Shown here piece by piece: positions 57,473 through 64,000 of a DNA stretch of 64,000 bases; within the stretch, counting starts at the first letter, position 1; every line of letters starts with the position of its first letter. Below the pieces are notes generated by a model. That model was not told the origin of the DNA. It searched no databases and worked only from the letters and a program-made list of their open reading frames with translations. The position numbers and the translations under genes were made by a program. The DNA lies in contig JAGFNQ010000884.1 in assembly GCA_024364735.1 (NCBI GenBank), positions 364,965-428,964 on the forward strand, given 5' to 3'. The stretch is from Boesenbergia rotunda. Lineage: Eukaryota > Streptophyta > Magnoliopsida > Zingiberales > Zingiberaceae.

Positions 57473-57929
57473 CTTCTCCCATGTCTTGGTACATTCATTC
57501 GAACTTCTCATTTTGTTTAATTTGAACCATGACGAAGTTCTCTAGTAGTGTCTTCAATTTAGACTTTGGTGGTTGTTGGAATCCAGGTGTTCCCCCGTAA
57601 CTCTTTTGTTCATTGTTCTCTTAGTTGTTTAAGAAGTTGGGATGATTTCTCTAACCAGGATACTAGGGGTGTAAATGAGCCAAACTTTTCGTGAGTTATT
57701 CGAGTTTCGATTAAAAAAAAATTGTTCGAGTTTGTTCAATTAGGCTAACGAGCCGAGCTCGAGCCTAATTTCGAACTCGAATACATTATCGAGCCGAGCT
57801 CAAGCTTGATAGTATTTGGTTCATGAGCTCGTGAACAAGTTTGTTTAGAGGCTCGTGAACATATTCGTTAAGAGGCTTGCAGAGATGTTCATTAAGAGGC
57901 TTAAATATCACCTTCTAAATTCCAAAAGA

Positions 57930-58640
57930 GAAATTATAAAGAAAAAATTAAACCAATGGGTAAGATTCTTCTCCTCCTACTCTCTCAATCCAATGGTTGA
58001 GATTGTTTAAAAATCCAACCGATTAAATATGGGAAATAGAAGTCGTTCTCTCTTCTGTGCACAGTTTGCTATTATCAAACCCTAGCCTCGCCGACGTTGA
58101 CCCTCGAAAGATCAACAGTCTACAAAGAAACTCTCATCGCCTCGTTGTCATCTCGTCGCCTCTTACGTCTTGTCTCCTCGTTCTCCTCAAACCATCATCG
58201 CCTTGTCGTCGCCATCGCTTGTAAAAAAACTCTCCCGAGTGACCAATAGTTTGGCAGCGACAATCCAATCCTTGATCTCCAAATCAAATCCCTACTAGTC
58301 CAACATGGATAATCCCTGATCTCCTTTCTCCAAGCTAGATTTTTTGTTTTCTTTGCTTATATTTCCCTTTTTTTCCTACTTTTGTGATTTGCACGACTTT
58401 TTTGCATTGTTTGCTTGTAGAGTTTGAATGTTTGACCAATTGACATTTTTTTGTTCCCGATTCATTCTTTTGTTTGTTGGAAATTTTGTATTTGATTCTG
58501 AACTCAAAGTTTGGTTGTAATGTCATTGGCATGGATAACAATTTTATTGTAATCTTGCTTGTGGGCAGTTTATTGTAATCTTAACTCCGAGTAGTGGCTT
58601 TCATTTGCATGTTTTGTATTATGTAATTTTCATGACATGC
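57930..58640. other. Interior of the hAT-like element, left part
   Basis: A GC-richer stretch at 58070-58260 (cgtcgccatcgcttg-like) could be 5' leader sequence of a captured gene. No reliable open frame. Confidence 0.35.
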
Positions 58641-58658
58641 AATTGATTTTCACTATAA

Positions 58659-59989
58659 GAGTGCGGTTGGTTGAGGGTGTTCTTTGATAACTTTGAGCAT
58701 GTGATTATCAAATAATCACATAACTAAGGTTATAGAGAATAATTAAAATATAATCCAATATTATTTGGTTTAATCTTTGGTAATGGGACAAAAATTTGTT
58801 TGGTTGAAAGTTTTAATATATAACCTAATATGACAATTACTATATTATCCCTAATAAATATACACTTGAAAAAAAATTCAATGTATTCGTATTTTTAAAT
58901 CTGAATTGACATTGTAAATTAACAACAATAAAATTTTAAATTAGTAGAATAAAAAATAATCTCATCGCTTTGCCTTTCCTCTTCAGCCTAGTTTCTCTTC
59001 GGCCTAGGTTTTAAATCTGAATTGGCATTGTAAATCTCATCGATTGGTCTTCGACAGTCTCATGTGCATCCGTAAGCAGCACTAGTTTCTCTTGGACTTC
59101 AGCCAAAGCAATCTCATCGCTTTGCCTTTCCTCTTCAGCCAAAACAACAATCTTTTCCACAGGAACAACAGATCCCTGATTTTCCTTGTCATATTTAGTA
59201 GTTTCGATAAGGGAACCCTCGGATTCAGAAAAGAACTCTGTGGTAGAGCTAAAAGTTGTTTCCTCTACAACAATAGAAGTTTCTTCCTCATCTAGGTCGT
59301 TCTCAACTAAGACCAATCCTGGAGTTGATCCGTTAAAGACAACGAGCTCAGATCCAGGAAACTCTTCGGCAGATCGAGAACAATGGTGCTCTCGAGGCGA
59401 TGATGATGCAGAGGAAGAAGACGCCGTGGATCCGCCATCGTGTTCCTTGGTTTCCTCAGGCGGAGGCGGTGCCCCATCGTCGTGATACGGATGTTTTGAA
59501 GAATCAAATACACAAACAAAAGAGTTCAAGCAGGCAAACTACGAACTGCGGAGAAAGAAAACGAAGCGACCATTAGGAGCAACTTCCGCGACGATGGCGG
59601 CGGCGGCGGTCATTTTCTTCCTGCGCTTAGCCACCGCCTTCTTGTCTTCCGGCGGATGCGAAGAGTCGGGTAGTGTCGCGTGTGAGTCGGCCGAAAATAA
59701 TATTTATTGAGGTATTATGTAATTTAATTGATTGTTAAGGGTATTTGTGTCATAAATAGGAACTAATGAAGGTTAATTTTGGAAAGAAAATTATCTTAAT
59801 TTCGGAATTGAGAAAAATCAGACTTTTCCATGATTTTCTGATTCCGGGTTTGATGATCATTTTTGTTGATGTGGCAGGTATAATCGATTACCTGAAAATT
59901 CTTCGTTATCTAAACCAAATAAGGTTTTTATTGATAACCTTGGATGAATAACCAAGATTATCAAGAAACATCCTCAACCAAATACACCC
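58659..59989. mobile_element. Tourist-like TIR element carrying foreign sequence, 1.33 kb
   Basis: The left end (gagtgcggttggttgaggg at 58659) and right end (complement gggtgtatttggttgaggat at 59989) form an imperfect inverted repeat of over 40 bases, including ttgataa. The TAA duplications are 58656-58658 and 59990-59992. Between AT-rich ends there is a GC-rich protein-like segment, 59011-59690. Structure and cargo resemble Pack-type TIR elements. Confidence 0.65.
59011..59613 (-). pseudogene. Captured host gene fragment (unrecognised protein) in the Tourist-like element
   Basis: The minus strand has a start MTAAAAIVAEVAPNGRFVFF at 59613 with a Lys/Arg-rich open stretch before it. After an interruption (stop at about 59544, or a small intron) comes a 172-codon open frame: FDSSKHPYHDDGAPPPPEE, then Ser-rich, acidic and Glu-rich parts (SIVVEETTFSSTTEFF, VEKIVVLAEEERQSDEIALA). 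Codon use and GC content are unlike the surroundings and like a plant 5' exon. I do not recognise the gene. A 31-bp piece of it (59110-59140) is duplicated at 58958-58988. Expression is unknown. Confidence 0.5.
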
Positions 59990-60375
59990 TAAATGATTTT
60001 CACAAGCTCAAAATCGAGCTCAAGTATATGCCTAACGAACTCAAACTGAAGCTTGATTAACAAATCAAGCTCAAACTAAACTTAATTTCATTAAACGAGC
60101 TATGTTCGAGCCGAGCTCAAGTCATATGTGAACTCTTTAATTAAACAAGCTATTTTTGGGCCGAACTCAAACTATCCGTGAACTCTTTAAACGAGCTATT
60201 TTCGAACCGAGCTCAAGTCATCCGTGAACTCTTTAATTTCATTAACCAAACTTAAGCTTAAGAATTAAAGATCAAATCGAACTCGAGTCAAACTCCAGCT
60301 TAAGAAAAAGTTCATCAAGCCAAGTTAGAGCCTCGTATTATTTGGCTCGGCTTGGCTCACCTCGAATACACCCCG

Positions 60376-60956
60376 AGGATATCAAAATGTAGTACGCCTT
60401 TTGAGAGAATATTGTATTCTTGTTGTTAGATGCATCAGCCTCACTTTAACGTACTATCATGGAGGAGCTGTCGGACCCAAATAAAAGCTTACGACCACAA
60501 AATGTCATTGGTAGACAATCAAACATCTCGACTTGGACTATAGTTCATCAACGCATGCCAATTATATTCCCAACGATCCAAATATTCTTTCTTCAAACTG
60601 ATTCACGTTTCCTGGAAAATGAATTTCATCGTGCTGGTAAAAGAAAGCACACATTTGTTCAAAAACTCGATAAACAAAAGAAAGCACATTTGTACAAAAA
60701 GTTGATAAACAAAAGAAAACATATATTTATACAAAATGCTGATGAACAAAAGAAACTAGCAAGCAAAATTGTACACTGTAATTGCCTGCGTAAATGATTC
60801 ACCTGATAATTGTGTTGCGTGGTCAATCTATTTATCTTTTTCTTACCAATCTCCAATAGCATGAATCATTTTATATTACAAGCAAGATGGTTAGAGACTT
60901 CCACTATGCTTTTATATCACAGATCAGTGATTGGCAAAGAACAAGACCATGCTCTC
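60376..60956. other. Spacer with Athila remnant and 3' region of the VTT-domain gene
   Basis: The first ~70 bases continue the Athila gag reading. Repeated aaacaaaagaaagcacattt-type units lie at 60640-60750. The 3' UTR of the downstream gene should end here, but no polyadenylation signal could be assigned with certainty. Confidence 0.4.
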
Positions 60957-61499
60957 TTATGGAAGTTTATCAAGCTCCATCAAATTATGATTTGCATGGA
61001 TGTCCTCACTGTTACTGCTTTCTGCCTCTTTAAGATCATTCAAAGCTCGCTTTGCATAAACTGTGAAGGCAATTGTAATGGCAACAGCAACTATGAAGGA
61101 TACGATATTGTAAACAATCTCCAATGGTTCCATGGTATACTTTCCATATTGCATATCTGCCAATGTCAGTATCAATCGTCCACTGCATCAAACCAAAATC
61201 CAGTAAACTTTTAAATATGATAACTTAGTCACAAGTATACATAAACTAGAAACACGGAAAAAGCTTCCAGCAAAATGGAATGTCAAGATGGAATATGGTC
61301 AGGGAGATATCAATGAGCTAAGGCTAACCAGCTCTTTCACATGGTGGTACGTACAAATGTGGAAAAATAAGACACGCACACGGAAATGTTTTGCTACAAA
61401 TTTATCTGTGAGCATCTAGTAGGTAGGATTTAGAGTATAGTATTTAAGCTAAAGGAAATAATAATAATAATAACATTATGTGCTCATAGATGGGTGTGA

Positions 61500-61550
<51 letters not shown>

Positions 61551-61761
61551 CGTTGGGCACCAGAGCTGCGCGCCCAGCGTATCAATTTTGTTTTTACTTT
61601 TTGTTGATATTTTTTTTGTTTTGGCGTCCGATTGTGCCAATAAGAATTTGTCTTTAGGATTTAGGGATTAAGTTATAGTATTAAGCACAAAAAAATTCAA
61701 AACGGGAAAAAAAAAAATAGGTGCTCACAAGATATGCGGGATAACAATATATATACGAGAT

Positions 61762-61828
<67 letters not shown>

Positions 61829-63236
61829 TTAAACTGAGAATAAACAAATATTTGATCTGTTCACAAGCAAAGAGGATGGAAAAATAAATGCACCAGCAAA
61901 CAGATCACTAACCTGTAAATGTAGAGGAAAGCTTCCGGTATCATTCCAGCTATTGAACCACAAAAATAAGGTTCAAACTTTATACTCGTCACTACTACTA
62001 CATAATTGAAGATCGTATATGGAAATGGTGAAATCCTAAACAGCGTAACAACTTGAAATTGTTGAAACCAACTTCCTTCCCCAGCCAGCCTAAGAATGGT
62101 AGCCTGTTGTGGCCATTTACTCAACCACCTCTGCATATGTTGATCAGGGAGAAAAAACAAAGATTAACTTGGATCTTCAGTTTGGGTTTATTTGTATGGG
62201 GAAAAAATGAAAATAGAGAAGAAAAAGGTCTTACATGTATCCGCTCACGAAATAGTAAACCAATAAAATAAGGTAACACCATACCAATTGTAGTTCCTAC
62301 CATGATTATGATAAATCCAAGACCATATCCAAAAATCATTCCTGCCAGCCACATGGATGGTCCTGAAGGAACTAGAATAACTGGGAACAAAGCCAAGGAT
62401 GCAACGAGTACTAAAGCAAGAACTGGCCGCCCAAAAGCAGTTGCTTCCCACTCCATCATTGGTAGAAGAATCTATTGAGCAGTTGAGAACATGATCAACA
62501 TGGCAAATATTTGTATATTTTTTCTAAACAAAGATATCTATAAAATTGCATACCATGGTGATACCCCCAGGACATGTTCTATAGGTTACAAATTATCAAA
62601 ACAACTGAATTATTTTGAGATCAAAACCAATCGAACTTAAAATCAGAGCCAAACAAGGAAAATGAATGTGTGAATTTATTGCACTGCAGATAAGGAAGTA
62701 ACAAAACGGAAAGGAAGAACATCATTGGCAGAGCAACAAGTTATTGGACCTAAAAACCATGTTAGGGAGTAGTTTGGAGATTAATATACCATTAATCTCA
62801 CATAAGATTTTATTTTGATGAGGTGTTTGCTTCTTAATTCATGTTGCACAAGACTTCCTGCTCAAATACCACAAGCATATGCAACCTAGAAGCATCTACA
62901 CATAAGCCAGGAGTGATGGAATGAAACTTCCTGTCTTAACATAGATCAAGAAATTAAGTGAATATCATGGAGAAAGGGAAAATGAGTTACCTTTTCAAAA
63001 ACAAATGGAATTCCCCATTTCACAAGGATAGAAATGAGTAGCACCAAAATAAGGCCGATGACAAGCATTTTCATCCACCAGATGCAAGACTTTTTATCTG
63101 TTTGAACTGACTGCTGAGATTCAAAATTGGATAATCTGGTCTCTCTTGGCAACACTAGTCTTGTATATTCTTCTTCCATTGTGTGTAGCTCAGGGGTATC
63201 ACTGTTTTTCACTAACATCTCAGGTGAATTTGACAT
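60957..63236 (-). CDS. SNARE-associated Golgi / TVP38-TMEM64 family (VTT domain) membrane protein, 308 aa
   Basis: The four coding exons are 63236-62991, 62471-62235, 62130-61913 and 61182-60957; all introns are GT-AG and phases match (0, 0, 2). The N-terminal ~55 residues are cytosol-like and charged (MSNSPEMLVKNSDTPELHTM). The first membrane helix is MLVIGLILVLLISILV. Exon 2 holds the VTT core: hydrophobic ALVLVASLALFPVILVPSG, WLAGMIFGYGLGFIIIMVG, then PYFIGLLFRERI. Exon 3 has the conserved ISPFPYTIFNY segment. Exon 4 has a last helix (IVYNIVSFIVAVAITIAFTV) and a short charged tail ending MELDKLP. The family works in endomembranes and is related to DedA-type lipid scramblases; the exact substrate is not known from sequence. 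A 5' UTR intron is likely (acceptor at 63254-63252, just upstream of the ATG). Confidence 0.9.
61503..61549. repeat. (AT)n microsatellite in intron 3 of the VTT-domain gene
   Basis: About 23 uninterrupted AT units. Confidence 0.9.
61764..61826. repeat. Second (AT)n microsatellite in the same intron
   Basis: About 30 AT units, preceded by two shorter acaatatatata runs (61745-61765). Confidence 0.9.
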
Positions 63237-63876
63237 GGTAGTTGAGACAACCTGTTAGACAAGGCATATGAATAGGAAGAAATCCAATTGAAAAGTGCTA
63301 TCATGTTTACAAAACAGGGTATGCCAACATTTAAGGGAAGGAATGATCTTGATACAATAAAACAAAAGACAAAAGAAGTGTATTCACACAACTTTTTACT
63401 AGTCATGTTTTTTGATGTTTCTTTTAGCAAAGAGAATAGGTAGACAATTTATTTGAGAAGATCCCCTCTCTTTAAAACATTAGAGAAAATTATTGGCTAT
63501 TTTCACCTTAGGAAGCTCATTCCATTCTTGCTAAAGATTAGGGAGAAATAGCAATCACAAAATGTGCTTTAGTTTGTGCATAGACAAATTTTTGTGGCAA
63601 AAATAATAAACTCTAAACCTGTCAAAGAAATAGCCAAGGAAAGCAACCAATTGAGCTAAATAAAAGACTCTTTGCATTAGTATTACATCTTCAATGTTTA
63701 ATACAGACAAAAGACAACCAATTGTTTCCAAAGAAAGCAACTCCGGTGCTACAATATAAGGATAACATAAGCCAAGTGGATAAAAGTTTTACATTTTAAA
63801 AATTGAGCTAGTGCTGATAGATAATAAAACTAGTTTACTGTAAATTCTTAATTACACAATTCAAGATCTTAGTGAT
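63237..63876. other. 5' leader, probable UTR intron and upstream region of the VTT-domain gene
   Basis: From 63251 to 63237 lies the 5' UTR part of the first coding exon. Beyond an acceptor (gtctaacag) the sequence is AT-rich and intron-like. No upstream exon or promoter could be fixed. Confidence 0.4.
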
Positions 63877-64000
63877 TGTTGGTACAAAAAAGCACCATAC
63901 GATTGTAAGTTTTGATGTTTGCAAAGGGTCAAAGTTAAGTCTTGTGGTATTCAAACATGTTGAACAAGATTGCAAGAAAATCCTAGTTGCGGCAGGACAG
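63877..64000 (+). repeat. Possible start of an LTR, cut by the window end
   Basis: TGTTGGTACAAAAAAGCACC followed by gttttgatgtttgcaaaggg resembles the first bases of plant LTRs. The other end lies outside the window, so this is tentative. Confidence 0.3.

Larger units (their letters stand above)
55461..57664 (-). pseudogene. Athila-type Ty3-gypsy gag-protease remnant, interrupted
   Basis: On the minus strand 55889-55461 encodes LGKDKIEFDLSKTTNL, the segment just after the Athila protease. Protease-like remains (LSFPCTICDTKINKVVYDF at about 56180) lie upstream, as do gag remains: a peptide near 56570 like the Athila FLKDILS block and one near 57640 like YPGWRNHPNF. It is split by a SINE (56291-56542), a solo LTR (57048-57472) and, at its 5' side, by a hAT-like element. 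Stops are frequent. Confidence 0.7.
57665..60375. mobile_element. hAT-like TIR element, 2.7 kb, non-autonomous
   Basis: The ends are imperfect inverted repeats: AGGGGTGTAAATGAGCCAA on the left and, on the opposite strand, CGGGGTGTATTCGAGGTGAGCC on the right. Subterminal gagccgagctcgagc motifs occur in both orientations (57720-57860 and 60010-60360). Flanking 8-mers aggatact and aggatatc agree in six positions, and removing the element rejoins the Athila gag reading. No transposase was found inside. It contains the Tourist-like element 58659-59989. Confidence 0.6.

Overview
The window is nuclear DNA of a flowering plant. The evidence is spliced genes with GT-AG introns, an angiosperm-type Au SINE, RTE-type LINE and Tourist MITE remains, and Sirevirus-like Ty1-copia elements (PBS TGGTATCAGAGC, PPT of type CAAAAAGGGGGAGA). 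The abundance of Sirevirus-like and Tat/Athila-like elements suggests a monocot; a member of the ginger order is only a guess. No bacterial, organellar or CRISPR features were seen.

Only two ordinary host genes are recognisable, both on the minus strand. (1) A ubiquitin C-terminal hydrolase of the UCH-L3 type: exons 1-3 lie at 19167-18640 and exon 4, with the catalytic Cys, at 5658-5553. They are separated by a ~13 kb intron full of mobile DNA, and exons after exon 4 were not found. (2) A complete SNARE-associated Golgi/TVP38 (VTT-domain) membrane protein gene, four coding exons between 63236 and 60957, 308 aa.

The rest is a dense record of transposition. 1-2.4 kb: a spliced hAT transposase gene entering from the left, with a probable frameshift. 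3.0-3.6 kb: a Tourist-like MITE and two RTE 3' tails. 6.7-9.7 kb: an RTE LINE with an exact 20-bp target-site duplication (TSD). 11.5-16.3 kb: two Au SINEs and two decayed copia elements. 21.9-27.3 kb: a Tat-like gypsy deletion derivative (TSD GGTGT) with a 48-bp tandem array in each LTR, a broken gag and an antisense ORF. 29.1-31.5 kb: a second, heavily mutated hAT gene (ZMYM1/DUF4371 type). 31.8-41.5 kb: a 9.7-kb Sirevirus-like copia with gag and pol (minus strand, TSD TCTTC). 42.1-54.6 kb: a pol-less, gag-only Sirevirus-like element (minus strand, TSD AATGA), itself interrupted at 45.1-51.9 kb by a second gag-only element (plus strand, TSD CTTTC). 55.5-60.4 kb: an Athila-type gypsy remnant interrupted by a tRNA-derived SINE (15-bp TSD), a solo LTR (TSD CTTCT) and a hAT-like element. 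The hAT-like element holds a Tourist-like element that appears to carry a captured host gene fragment. A further LTR seems to begin at the right edge.

The most interesting signals are the repeated occurrence of gag-only derivatives, one nested in another; the different palindrome-rich or tandem arrays in the LTRs of each family, with copy number differing between the two LTRs of one element; and the possible Pack-type gene capture. Element boundaries are strong because both termini and TSDs can be read directly. Family names rest on motif recognition and were not checked against a database.
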